From Chitinophaga pinensis (lineage in GTDB: Bacteria; Bacteroidota; Bacteroidia; NS11-12g; UBA955): 50,855 nt of DNA. Position numbers and translations under genes: made by a program. Under the pieces are notes generated by a model. It was not told where the DNA came from. It worked only from the letters and a program-made list of their open reading frames with translations, and did no database searches. This document shows, one piece after another, positions 6,136-15,794 of the stretch. Positions within the stretch are counted from its first letter, which is position 1, and every line of letters starts with the position of its first letter. The stretch spans positions 1 through 50,855 of the forward strand of contig CAMDAF010000013.1 in the NCBI GenBank assembly GCA_945888525.1, written 5' to 3'.

Positions 6136-8610
6136 ATGAGACAAATATTTGTTTTGTTTATTTATTTAGGTTTTGCGTCCAGCATTATGGCCCAAAAAGA
6201 AACGAATATTTGGTATTTTGGAAACCGAGCGGGTATAAATTTTAATTACAATCCGCCTAAAGCAATTTTAAATTCAAAAATGTCCACAAGTGAGGGTTGT
6301 TCTGTCGGATCTGATAGTAGTGGTAACTTGTTGTTCTATACAGACGGCATAACTGTTTGGAATAAAAACCATGATACAATGGTTAATGGATGGGGTTTAT
6401 TTGGACATTCAAGTAGCACTCAATCTGCATTGATTGTAAACAAAGCTAAAAGTTCCATTTATTATATTTTTACAAGTGATTGTCTCCCAGGAATGATCAA
6501 TAGCCCAGGAAAGGGAGTCTGTTATTCTGTAGTAGATATGAAATTGGATGGAGGTAATGGTGTTGTTACCCTTAAAAATCAATTGCTTTTTGAATTTTCA
6601 TGCGAAAAATTGACAGCAGTTGAACATAATAACAAACGAGATATATGGATAGCTGCAGTTAAAAGACTTACCGATAGTATATTTGTCTATAAGCTATCTG
6701 ATTCAGGTTTGTCTAATCCAATTATAAATATAAATCCAGGCGCAAAAGTAGGTATAGGTCAACTAGTTGGTGGAGTGGGGCAAATGAAGTTTTCAAGTAA
6801 TGGGGAATATTTAGCGTATATAAATCATTTTGACACAAATTTTATTGAATTATCTGAAGTACATGTGCTAAATTTTAACAATAAAACGGGTAAATTGGCC
6901 CAACCTAGAGTGATCTTCGGGTTTCCTGCTTTGTCGGGAATTTATGGTCTGGAATTTTCTCCAAACAGTCGTATTTTGTACATAGGGACTCGGAAAAGTT
7001 TCTATCAAATACCAATTTCTAAAATAAAAGATAGCTCCGATATTAATTTGATTTCGGATTATAATCAATTAGGGGGAAATGTATTTAGGATTGGGGCATT
7101 TCAATTGGCTTCTAATGGAAAAATTTATATTGCTAACTCGAATGATTCTTTTGTTTCAGTGATAAATTACCCAGACAGCATTGGCGCAAAATGTGCTTTC
7201 TCGAAATATGGAATTAAGTTCTTAAACAGACTATCCTATCCTGGTCTTCCCGCTTTCGTTCAATCGCGTATCTATTACCCGGTCCGATTGCAAGCTGATA
7301 CCAATTGTGTCTTGGATTCTGTTTTGCTGAAAATTGAGAACACTCAAGTCGATTCGGTACATTGGGACTTTGGCGATGGGTATAAATCAAAAGGCTTAAC
7401 AAAATGGGCTAAACACCTTTATAATGATTCTGGAAATTACCAAGTTCAAGCAAAATTGTTTAGGCCTAATCTAACAGATACTGTTATTAGCACCTCTGTT
7501 TTTATTGCTTTTATTAAGCATCCCAAATTTACGTCCGATACCACCTTGTGCATAGGTCAAAACCTACTGCTTAAAACCCTTAATATGTCTATTTTTTCCT
7601 ATGCATGGAACACGGGTTCAAAATCACCTTCTCTGTTAATTAATTCAGCGGGTTTTTACAAAGTAAGTTTGCAAAATAAATATTGCAAATTGTCTGATAG
7701 CATACGTGTAAAATATGGCAAAAAACCGCAGGTTTTCATAGGGAACGATACGGCATTTTGTAAACAATTTTCTTTGGTGCTAGATGCAAACAGTAAATAC
7801 AAAGATTATCTCTGGAATACAGGTCAAACCACCTATAAAATAACGGTTAATCAAGAGGGGCAATACCATGTTAAAGTCCTGGACTCAAACCAATGTCCCG
7901 CAGCAGATACCATCAATATTAATGTGCTTAAAAAACCTAAGATTTCATTGTCCTTGGATAGTGTTTCTTGTCGCTATGTTGTATTAAGTTTTAACAAACA
8001 AAATGGTGTGCAATATGTTTGGAATAGTGGTGATACCTCAGCGCTCATTCAAGTAAACCAAAAAGGTCTTTACGTCCTAAGCGCTTCTAATCAATTTTGC
8101 AGCAATGCGGATTCAACATTGGTAAATCTTTTACCCAAACCTATGGTCAATTTGGGCGCCGATACTTTGATTTGCAATCCCATGGTTTTAAACACCAATG
8201 AAATTGGAAAATACCAGTGGAGCGATGGAAGTTCGAATGCATCTTTAACGGTTAATAAACCTGGTGTTTATTGGCTAAAAGTATCAAGAAACAATTGCTT
8301 TGCGATAGACAGCATCAGCTTAATACCTTGTAAAGAATTGTCGTATTTTATTCCCACTGCCTTTTCCCCAAATGGTGATCTTAGTAACGATGTATTCAAG
8401 GTTTATGGCAAAAACATCAAAGAAATAAAATTGGAAATATTCAACCGCTGGGGAGAACAATTACTTAATGTGAGCGATGCCGACCCTGAATGGAACGGCG
8501 TGTATTTAAACCAAACCTGCCAAGAAGGTATTTACCTTTATAAAATTGAACTCAAAAGTTACAATGGACAAATTTTATACCTCAATGGTTTGTTTACTTT
8601 ATTGAGGTAA
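6136..8610 (+). CDS. T9SS type B surface protein with propeller-like and PKD domains
   Basis: The product is 824 aa from ATG 6136. An in-frame upstream start at 6061 would overlap the preceding gene and place 25 extra residues before an obvious signal peptide (MRQIFVLFIYLGFASSIMAQ). The segment after the signal (NIWYFGNRAGINFN) is characteristic of a Bacteroidota family with a beta-propeller-like region, here to about residue 370. A PKD domain follows (VHWDFGDG, residues ~400-460), then three or four short Ig-like modules (YLWNTGQTT, YVWNSGDTS, YQWSDGSS). The final ~85 residues are a T9SS type B sorting domain (FIPTAFSPNGDLSNDVF, FNRWGEQL, GIYLYKIEL). The protein is predicted to be surface exposed, perhaps an adhesin; that function is inferred. 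It ends 6 nt before the convergent mutS. Confidence 0.85.
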   Translation: MRQIFVLFIYLGFASSIMAQKETNIWYFGNRAGINFNYNPPKAILNSKMSTSEGCSVGSDSSGNLLFYTDGITVWNKNHDTMVNGWGLFGHSSSTQSALIVNKAKSSIYYIFTSDCLPGMINSPGKGVCYSVVDMKLDGGNGVVTLKNQLLFEFSCEKLTAVEHNNKRDIWIAAVKRLTDSIFVYKLSDSGLSNPIININPGAKVGIGQLVGGVGQMKFSSNGEYLAYINHFDTNFIELSEVHVLNFNNKTGKLAQPRVIFGFPALSGIYGLEFSPNSRILYIGTRKSFYQIPISKIKDSSDINLISDYNQLGGNVFRIGAFQLASNGKIYIANSNDSFVSVINYPDSIGAKCAFSKYGIKFLNRLSYPGLPAFVQSRIYYPVRLQADTNCVLDSVLLKIENTQVDSVHWDFGDGYKSKGLTKWAKHLYNDSGNYQVQAKLFRPNLTDTVISTSVFIAFIKHPKFTSDTTLCIGQNLLLKTLNMSIFSYAWNTGSKSPSLLINSAGFYKVSLQNKYCKLSDSIRVKYGKKPQVFIGNDTAFCKQFSLVLDANSKYKDYLWNTGQTTYKITVNQEGQYHVKVLDSNQCPAADTININVLKKPKISLSLDSVSCRYVVLSFNKQNGVQYVWNSGDTSALIQVNQKGLYVLSASNQFCSNADSTLVNLLPKPMVNLGADTLICNPMVLNTNEIGKYQWSDGSSNASLTVNKPGVYWLKVSRNNCFAIDSISLIPCKELSYFIPTAFSPNGDLSNDVFKVYGKNIKEIKLEIFNRWGEQLLNVSDADPEWNGVYLNQTCQEGIYLYKIELKSYNGQILYLNGLFTLLR

Positions 8611-8616
8611 TTACCC

Positions 8617-11217
8617 TTAAAGCATCTTCTTCAATTCCTGCAATTTCATTAAGGCATCAATAGGGGTCATGGCATTGACTTCTAATGCACTTAATTGTCG
8701 GTGCAGTTCTTCTAATTTAGGGTCGTTGACACCAAACATGCTTAATTGATATTGCGGAACCTTAAGCGTTTTTAAAGTCTCCCTGCCACTAATTTGGGCA
8801 CGGTCTTTTTCAAGCTCTATTAATATTTCTTCGGCTCTTTGTAAAACGGTCTTTGGAACGCCCGCCATTCGGGCTACATGGATACCAAAACTATGCTCAC
8901 TACCTCCCTTTACCAGCTTGCGCAAAAACAGGACTTTATCTTTTGTTTCTCGCACCGAAATGTGGTAGTTAACTATGCCTTCAATATTTTTTTCCAATTC
9001 GTTCAACTCATGGTAATGCGTTGCAAATATGGTTTTTGGTTGCTCAGGATGCTTGCCTAAATATTCTGCTATAGCCCATGCCAAACTTACCCCATCGAAA
9101 GTACTGGTTCCTCTTCCAATTTCGTCTAATAGTATTAAACTGCGGTTCGAAATATTATTCAAAATGCCTGCAGTTTCTATCATCTCAACCATAAAGGTAC
9201 TCTCACCACCAGAAATATTATCGCTGGCGCCTACCCTTGTGTATATGCGGTCTACCAATCCAAAGACGGCTTCATCTGCAGCTACAAAGCAACCAATTTG
9301 TCCCATCAAAACTGCCAAAGCTGTTTGACGCAAAACAGCACTTTTACCACTCATATTGGGTCCCGTAAGTATGACTATTCGTTGGGTCTCTAAATCCAAT
9401 TCAATATCATTGGGTATATACGCATTATCGACCGGCAATTGCTTTTCAATTACAGGATGTCTGCAACCCAATAACTTCAAATTAAATCCTTCATCTATCA
9501 ATGGTCTCACATAACGGTTGTCTTGAGATATGCGGGCAAAACTCATCAAACAATCCAAACGGGCCAGTAAATGGCTGTTCAATTGAACCGGATTGATGTA
9601 ATCGCCCATATGCAACAACAGATTGCTGTAAATGGTGTTTTCAATTTCTAATATGCGGCTCTCGGCACTTAGAATTTTATCTTCATAAACTTTTAATTCC
9701 TGAGTGATATAACGCTCTGCATTGCTCAATGTCTGCTTGCGTATCCACTCCTCAGGAACCTTGTCTTTATGTGTATTTGTAACTTCTAAATAGTAACCAA
9801 ATACATTGTTGAATGCAATTTTTAATGAAGAGATTCCCGTTGCTTCTGCTTCGCGTTTTTGTATCTCTAATAGTTTCTCTTTCCCGTTCAATTGCAAATT
9901 GCGCAGCTCATCCAATTCTGCATCAACGCCATCGTTTATAACACCGCCTTTATTTACCAATACAGGTGTATCCTGTTTTAATTCTTTAAATATCTTCTCA
10001 GCTAAGTTTATACATGGATTTAATTGCTCTGCGTAAATCTGCATTTCTGCACTTGGCATGTCCATGCAAATTTCTCTAATTTGCTTAACACAATCCAAAG
10101 CCCTAGCCAACTGCAACACTTCTCTTGGGTTGGCGCGCAGCAAGGAAATTTTTGAAATAATGCGTTCAATGTCCCCAACCTGTGACAATAAATTTGCGAT
10201 CTTTTCTGAAGCATCCTTATTCTGAATAAAACCTTCAACCGTATTTAACCTTGCATTTATCTGCTGCAAATCTTTCAATGGCAATACCACCCACTTTTTC
10301 ATCAAACGGCTGCCCATAGGGGTTTGCGTTTTGTCCAAAATGTCTGCTAGAGTTTTGCCTCCGGGATTCGATGGATATAATACTTCTAAATTGCGAATCG
10401 TAAACTGATCAAACCATACATATTTATCCTCATCCATACGGCTTATCGCATTGATGTGTTTGATGTTGTTTTGTTGGTTGTGCTCCAAGTAATACAAAGC
10501 ACTTCCGGCAGCTACAATGGCTGAACTTAAATGCCCTATACCGAATCCTTTCAGTGTACTGGTGCCAAAATGATTCAATAATTTCTCTTCGGCATAATCT
10601 GATTGGAAAACCCAATCTTCTAAGGCAAAATGGTAATATTTTTCTCCAGTTAATTGTTTAAATAAATTGCTCTGCGGTTTGCTAATAATAACTTCGGCTG
10701 GCTTTAAACTACTCAATAGTTTATTGATGTAATCTGAGGAGCCTTCTGCCACCATAAACTCGCCCGTAGATATATCTAAAAAAGCAACACCTGTGTGGTC
10801 TTTTCCAAAATAAACAGAGGCTAAAAAATTGCTGGTGTTGATGTCTAAGACCTTGTCGTTAAATACCACCCCTGGCGTAACCAATTCTGTAACCCCTCTC
10901 TTCACAATACCCTTGGCCATTTTAGGGTCTTCCAATTGTTCGCATATCGCCACCCTGTGCCCGGCCCTTACCAATTTTGGCAAATAGGTATCCAAGGAAT
11001 GGTGAGGAAAACCAGCCAGCTCAATTTCACTGCTGCTGCCAGCACCACGCTTGGTTAATACGATGCCCAATACCTTCGATGCAAGCACTGCATCTTCTCC
11101 AAAGGTTTCGTAAAAGTCGCCCACACGGAACAACAAAAGTGCTCCAGGGTACTTTTGCTTGAACCCTGAATACTGTTTCATCAATGGTGTCTGATTATCT
11201 GTTATCTTTGCGGACAT
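8617..11217 (-). CDS. mutS: DNA mismatch repair protein MutS
   Basis: The product is 866 aa, normal for MutS. The mismatch-reading Phe-x-Glu motif is present (GDFYETF, F35 and E37). The connector, lever and clamp domains follow, then the ATPase domain with Walker A GPNMSGKS (619-626), the DNISGGESTFMVEM signature, Walker B LILLDEIGRGTSTFDG and the ATHYHEL switch. It recognises base mismatches and small loops as a dimer and recruits MutL. A short C-terminal helical tail is kept. It is divergent from an RNA methyltransferase with 58 nt between the start codons. Confidence 0.97.
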   Translation of the reverse strand: MSAKITDNQTPLMKQYSGFKQKYPGALLLFRVGDFYETFGEDAVLASKVLGIVLTKRGAGSSSEIELAGFPHHSLDTYLPKLVRAGHRVAICEQLEDPKMAKGIVKRGVTELVTPGVVFNDKVLDINTSNFLASVYFGKDHTGVAFLDISTGEFMVAEGSSDYINKLLSSLKPAEVIISKPQSNLFKQLTGEKYYHFALEDWVFQSDYAEEKLLNHFGTSTLKGFGIGHLSSAIVAAGSALYYLEHNQQNNIKHINAISRMDEDKYVWFDQFTIRNLEVLYPSNPGGKTLADILDKTQTPMGSRLMKKWVVLPLKDLQQINARLNTVEGFIQNKDASEKIANLLSQVGDIERIISKISLLRANPREVLQLARALDCVKQIREICMDMPSAEMQIYAEQLNPCINLAEKIFKELKQDTPVLVNKGGVINDGVDAELDELRNLQLNGKEKLLEIQKREAEATGISSLKIAFNNVFGYYLEVTNTHKDKVPEEWIRKQTLSNAERYITQELKVYEDKILSAESRILEIENTIYSNLLLHMGDYINPVQLNSHLLARLDCLMSFARISQDNRYVRPLIDEGFNLKLLGCRHPVIEKQLPVDNAYIPNDIELDLETQRIVILTGPNMSGKSAVLRQTALAVLMGQIGCFVAADEAVFGLVDRIYTRVGASDNISGGESTFMVEMIETAGILNNISNRSLILLDEIGRGTSTFDGVSLAWAIAEYLGKHPEQPKTIFATHYHELNELEKNIEGIVNYHISVRETKDKVLFLRKLVKGGSEHSFGIHVARMAGVPKTVLQRAEEILIELEKDRAQISGRETLKTLKVPQYQLSMFGVNDPKLEELHRQLSALEVNAMTPIDALMKLQELKKML

Positions 11218-11275
11218 ATGGCTTCGGCTTGTATCACAATTTCAGCAAAATAATTTTACAATTTTACCCGAAAAA

Positions 11276-11800
11276 ATGTACCGCAAGTTACACACACATC
11301 AGCTTAACCGATTAACAATTTATCAATACCAAACCACGCCTCTAAACCCCATTTGCGTTGTGCTCGATAATATTAGAAGCATGAACAATATTGGCAGTAT
11401 TTTTAGAAGCTCTGATGGTTTTGGTGTTGAGCATGTGCATCTGTGTGGCATAAGTGCTTGCCCTCCGCACCGCGACATACACAAAACGGCTCTAGGTGCT
11501 GAACTAAGCATGCCTTGGACCTACCACAAATCATGCTTGGAGGCTTGCATTGAACTTAAAAAACAAAACTATTTGTTGGTTGCTGTTGAACAAGTTGAAA
11601 ACAGCGTTTTTTTGCAAGACTTTAAAGCCCATTCTGAACAAAAAATTGCACTCATTTTAGGCAATGAAACCGATGGCGTTTCACAAGAAGTTTTGGATGT
11701 ATGCGACCATTGTATTGAAGTGCCTCAATTTGGAACCAAACATTCTTTCAATGTGTCTGTTTGTGCAGGCATTGTTCTTTGGGAATTGACCAAATTGTAG
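11276..11800 (+). CDS. SpoU/TrmH-family RNA 2'-O-methyltransferase
   Basis: The product is 174 aa and has the three SPOUT motifs: N-IRSMNNIGSIFRSSDGFG near residue 34, ALILGNETDGVS near residue 122, and EVPQFGTKHSFNVSVCAGI near residue 148. The third motif forms the deep trefoil knot that binds S-adenosylmethionine. It has no N-terminal substrate-binding extension of the RlmB type, so it most resembles the minimal TrmH/TrmL-like proteins that methylate ribose in tRNA. The exact target nucleotide cannot be told from the sequence. It is transcribed away from mutS. Confidence 0.88.
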   Translation: MYRKLHTHQLNRLTIYQYQTTPLNPICVVLDNIRSMNNIGSIFRSSDGFGVEHVHLCGISACPPHRDIHKTALGAELSMPWTYHKSCLEACIELKKQNYLLVAVEQVENSVFLQDFKAHSEQKIALILGNETDGVSQEVLDVCDHCIEVPQFGTKHSFNVSVCAGIVLWELTKL

Positions 11801-11984
11801 TCTACCTAAATTCCAATACTAGAACTCTATTAACGTAAGTTTTTCTCAGTCATTATAATTTATGTATAAGAAACTAATCAAAAGACTTCGTGCTGCGTAT
11901 ATTTAACTTTTTTTATTTCACTGATTTGAGTCAACTTGCATTTAATTTTTTAATGGCACCATTTTTGAAAATCTTAAAATAAAC

Positions 11985-14030
11985 ATGAAGTATTTCATAC
12001 TCTTCCTATTTGCTAACCTATTGCCATCTTTGCATTTTGCCCAAAACAAAGCCGTGGCACTCGATTGGCAAAACCAAATTGATTTTGAACAAAACCGTTT
12101 CGATATTTTAGATGGCGATTTGGATGGTAAAATTACCCTGAGCAACGAACACCAAAGCGCTTTAGCCAGCAAACTCTATTTAGAACGCATAGATTTGTTT
12201 CAAACCCAAATTAAATCTTTAGATGCTGTTCAATCAAAACAATACGCAAGAGGCTTGTTCGAATATCTTAAGAAGATTCAAAGACAAGACATTGTCCATC
12301 TTTCTTCTTCCCAAAGAAACATCGATTTATTGGATAGATTATTAAATCTCAAAAACGACAGCAAAGAACTTGAACTTTTAAAAACAGACATTAAAACGGG
12401 TTTAAATTTAAGCGATATAATCAACCTCAAGACCTATGCTAAAACTTATTGGTTATATGCCGCTGGCTTTTACCCTACCGATGTTTTAAATGTTTTCAAA
12501 AACTTAGCCTATTCACCCCTCGGCAATGATGTGTTACTTGCCTTAGCCCGCATAGATCCTGCAGCCATTAAACAATACTTTGGTTCCAACCATATCATCG
12601 ATAGGGCCATTAAAAATTCTAAAGACAGCATTGCCATTTTATTGTACGATATCTACAAACAATTTGGAACACAATCTCGGTCTTATGCACTCATAGAATA
12701 CATCTCTAAAAAACAATTAAGCATAACTGAAGCAGATCAAATTGCAAAGGATTCAAAACGCTTTTTTTCTAAACTTATAGAGCTGAGAAAAAAACAAAAT
12801 ATCTTAGCCGATTACACTGTTGACAAAGAACTTGAATCGATTGGTATGGAAAGGGTTGTTGAAATAAATTTAAGACACGAAGAAACCGAAGTTTACAGAT
12901 TTGCACCCATACAAAATGACAATGCCTACGAAATTTACACGTCCATTGTCTATTGTCCTCAAGAAATATTTACCTCTACTTTCCTTGGTATGTATAGCCG
13001 TCTCATGGAAAAAAGAAAGGAAACGTCTTCTTACCTGTTTCTTAAAAAAATGAACTACAATAAGTTCAGAATCTTTCTTAAACAATGTGCTGGCTACAAC
13101 AAATTGGACGATTTCTTTTCGCACATGAACGACAGCCAAGCCAATGCGCTTATCCAAGCATTTGCAGGTGGCTTGTACAATTATGGAGGCGATCTAGGCC
13201 CAGCTGTTGATGTTGCTGATACCTACGGAAGTTTAGACAACGAAAAAATCAAAGCTATTTTCCTAAACACCATTGAAAAAGAATTGAAAAAATGCATTCT
13301 TGAAAGCAATGAACACGGTATAAAAATATATGGTCTATTGCTCAAACTTTGTGGCGGAAATCCTACAACATATACCAGCAAATTTGCTTTCGATTTACCC
13401 AATTTAGACCGTGTTAGCTCTGTTGATTTATTCCCCGATAGCTTGCACATTCAACAACACTTTTTCTTTGACGATGAAGACGGTGAAACGGCTTTTAACA
13501 ATTGGTTGAGCTTGTACCCTGCTACCATTTATAAAAAGGAAGACAAAGGCACCTACATCGTTTTCAAAACCATTAAAGGAAAACGTATGGAAATTTATGC
13601 CAACAAACCCCATTCAGAAATTGAAGGCAGAAAAGCACTATCTGCTTATTTCGAAAGCATCAAGCGTTTCCCAGATTTAATCGTTCACCGAGGCCATTCT
13701 TACTACATTGAAAACACCCTCGACAACATGAGCAACAGCAACAAAGTGGCCATTTTAGGAAGTTGTGGTGGTTACCAAAACATTAGTAAAGCAATGGAAA
13801 ACGCCTTCGATGTTCAAATTATCAGCACCAAACAAGTGGGAACTATGGCCGTTAATACGGTTCTTATTCAAGAAATTACTGAAACAATTAGAGCTGGAAA
13901 AGACTTGGTGTGGTTAGATGTTTGGAAGCAAATAAGCATCAAGCTTAAAAACAATCCGCAGTTTAAAGATTACATCCCTCCATACAAAAATTTAGGTGCC
14001 AAATTCATTCGTGCTTACAACGAATTATAG
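11985..14030 (+). CDS. Exported protein of unknown function with a possible clan CD cysteine-peptidase motif
   Basis: The product is 681 aa and was not recognised as a named family. A signal peptide is clear (MKYFILFLFANLLPSLHFAQ). Near residue 45 a DGDLDGKITLSN stretch resembles an EF-hand/dockerin calcium loop. The middle is alpha-helical in character. Near the C-terminus H568-R-G-H571 follows a hydrophobic strand, and C594 lies in VAILGSCGGY after a second strand. This His then Gly-Ser-Cys-Gly arrangement is like the catalytic dyad of clan CD peptidases (caspases, gingipains, CHAT). A peptidase role is therefore possible but not established. There is no T9SS sorting domain. The stop codon overlaps the convergent glycosyltransferase gene by 6 nt. 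Confidence 0.7.
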   Translation: MKYFILFLFANLLPSLHFAQNKAVALDWQNQIDFEQNRFDILDGDLDGKITLSNEHQSALASKLYLERIDLFQTQIKSLDAVQSKQYARGLFEYLKKIQRQDIVHLSSSQRNIDLLDRLLNLKNDSKELELLKTDIKTGLNLSDIINLKTYAKTYWLYAAGFYPTDVLNVFKNLAYSPLGNDVLLALARIDPAAIKQYFGSNHIIDRAIKNSKDSIAILLYDIYKQFGTQSRSYALIEYISKKQLSITEADQIAKDSKRFFSKLIELRKKQNILADYTVDKELESIGMERVVEINLRHEETEVYRFAPIQNDNAYEIYTSIVYCPQEIFTSTFLGMYSRLMEKRKETSSYLFLKKMNYNKFRIFLKQCAGYNKLDDFFSHMNDSQANALIQAFAGGLYNYGGDLGPAVDVADTYGSLDNEKIKAIFLNTIEKELKKCILESNEHGIKIYGLLLKLCGGNPTTYTSKFAFDLPNLDRVSSVDLFPDSLHIQQHFFFDDEDGETAFNNWLSLYPATIYKKEDKGTYIVFKTIKGKRMEIYANKPHSEIEGRKALSAYFESIKRFPDLIVHRGHSYYIENTLDNMSNSNKVAILGSCGGYQNISKAMENAFDVQIISTKQVGTMAVNTVLIQEITETIRAGKDLVWLDVWKQISIKLKNNPQFKDYIPPYKNLGAKFIRAYNEL

Positions 14031-15476
14031 TTTTTTCTTTTTGTATAAAAACGATTTGGCATAGCCAGATTCAAACTTCTTTACCAAGCTATAAGCATTG
14101 CTGTCTGGCGCATTCCATTCCATATTCCCTGGATAACAGTACACCCTATACTGAGCTGTTTTTGAAAACGTGGTATCTAATTTAAATTGTCTTTCTTTTA
14201 TGTAGCCAAAACGGCTATCAACAGCGGCCAATTGCAATGGAAAGGCAAAGCCTACCGTATCATTTTGGTATTCGCCTGAATTAACAAAATCTAGCATTTG
14301 GGTATTGGCTTTTATCATATGTCTATACCCTAAATCTACTTCTGTAAACCTGGTCTTATTTTCTAAATTAAACAGACTGGCTATATAGGCAAGCGAAACT
14401 CCTAATACCACAAGCATTGGATGTAGGCGTTTGAAATATACGATACCTTTCGCAAATAGTATAAGTACAAAAGGAAGTAAGATTAAAAAATAACGGTCTA
14501 ACACTGCTGCTATGCCTGAGAATGCAATAAATCCAAAGCAATAAATGCCGAGTAAAATAAGATCAGAATCCAATTTAAAACGGATTTTATTTTTTCGAAT
14601 TAAAGCCACCACAAAGGCAAGAACACAAATGCCCGTTAACACCAAACGCCCTTGGTCTTTAAATGATATTTCCAAAGGATAATCCCAGGTCTTTTGAAGT
14701 ATACTGCCCAAACTAGGTTTTAAATTTCCCAAATTACCTGGATGTAAATACCATCCAAATGTTGCCTTTGTGAGCAATAAAAAGGCAAAGAAAAATCCAA
14801 GTGGCAAGAGAAATAATATCGATTCTTTAAAGACCTTCATTTTGTCTTGGTCAAACAGCAATAAGTACACTCTATGGGTCAAAAACGCAATGGCTAAGAC
14901 CAGCCCAGTTTCTTTTGTTAAGAGTCCAAAAACACAAAACACCATCGCCAATACATAGTGTTTGCGCATGTAAAACAACAAGGCAAAAATGGTGTTCATG
15001 GCCAAGAATACTTCCAATAAAATTTGGGTTGAAAGGGCCAAGACCATAGGTTGCATTAAAAACAACAAAAATGAAATGAGCGAAAGCAAACGGTCTTTGC
15101 TCAACTGATACGCCAATAGATAAGTGCCTAATGACAATAGATAAGTAAACAAAAGGTTGCAGACATGCAAGCTGGCAACGCTAGGACCAAAAACTTTTGC
15201 AAAAAGCGAAAACACAAGATGCATCATCAGTGGATGACCAAAACTTAATGAGGCCGGCAATGCCGCTGGCATTATTGAAATTCCATGGTCGTACATATAC
15301 AAGACGCCACTCGCATAAGCCCCCATCTCATCCCAAAAATAGGGTAAGAAGATATCGTTCCATTTTACCATTAAAAAAACAAGCCAAGCCAAGCCCATCA
15401 ACATGTTTCGGTAGATTGCTTTATCTACCCAACCAAACCATTTACTGGCTATTGTATGTTCTTTTTCTACTGACAT
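14025..15476 (-). CDS. GT39-like polyprenyl-phosphate-dependent membrane glycosyltransferase
   Basis: The product is 483 aa with about ten predicted transmembrane segments. Features of the ArnT/PMT-type GT-C fold are visible: an acidic pair in the first periplasmic loop (YFWDEMGAYASG, residues ~46-57), a conserved-looking GHPLMMHLVF segment near residue 80, and LLTKETGLVLAIAF near residue 185. The C-terminal ~90 residues form a soluble domain. Such enzymes transfer a sugar from a lipid-phosphate donor to lipid A, protein or another lipid at the outer face of the inner membrane. Substrate and acceptor are unknown. It is convergent with the upstream exported protein, and a -7-like box (TAATTTTG) lies about 19 nt before the start codon. 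Confidence 0.75.
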   Translation of the reverse strand: MSVEKEHTIASKWFGWVDKAIYRNMLMGLAWLVFLMVKWNDIFLPYFWDEMGAYASGVLYMYDHGISIMPAALPASLSFGHPLMMHLVFSLFAKVFGPSVASLHVCNLLFTYLLSLGTYLLAYQLSKDRLLSLISFLLFLMQPMVLALSTQILLEVFLAMNTIFALLFYMRKHYVLAMVFCVFGLLTKETGLVLAIAFLTHRVYLLLFDQDKMKVFKESILFLLPLGFFFAFLLLTKATFGWYLHPGNLGNLKPSLGSILQKTWDYPLEISFKDQGRLVLTGICVLAFVVALIRKNKIRFKLDSDLILLGIYCFGFIAFSGIAAVLDRYFLILLPFVLILFAKGIVYFKRLHPMLVVLGVSLAYIASLFNLENKTRFTEVDLGYRHMIKANTQMLDFVNSGEYQNDTVGFAFPLQLAAVDSRFGYIKERQFKLDTTFSKTAQYRVYCYPGNMEWNAPDSNAYSLVKKFESGYAKSFLYKKKKL

Positions 15477-15614
15477 CTAAACCTTAACGCTTGGGCAAAA
15501 TTAAACTAATTCATTTTAAATTAAGCCCTGCAATAATAATCAAGTATAAGTATTTGTATTGAAAATAAACATCAAGTTTGAATTAAATTGTCAATTTGAA
15601 TTACTCAAAATAAA

Positions 15615-15794
15615 ATGGCCGGTCTTGAATTCATTGTACAAGCACTCGGAGAAGGATTGATTCACCCATTCCTAAAGTCAATCGGAGCCCTGCTGCGTTG
15701 GCCTTTTCTATTTAGAAAATACAGTCTTAAAGAAATCTATAAAAAACCTTGGAAAGGGAGGATTGGGGTGCTCTTGTATTATAAGTATAGGTAA
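15615..15794 (+). CDS. Small protein of 59 aa with a hydrophobic segment
   Basis: The reading frame starts at ATG 15615 and encodes 59 aa. Residues 5-34 are hydrophobic or amphipathic (FIVQALGEGLIHPF, IGALLRWPFLF), and the C-terminus is strongly basic (KKPWKGR, YYKYR). Local GC content is higher than in the flanking AT-rich bases, as expected for coding sequence. It may be a small membrane-associated protein. No function was recognised. Confidence 0.5.
   Translation: MAGLEFIVQALGEGLIHPFLKSIGALLRWPFLFRKYSLKEIYKKPWKGRIGVLLYYKYR

Noticed and set aside
11985-12130. Dockerin domain at the N-terminus of the exported protein
   Set aside because: Only one calcium-loop-like motif is present, position 12 is Asn, and the duplicated second loop is absent; it is mentioned only as a resemblance.
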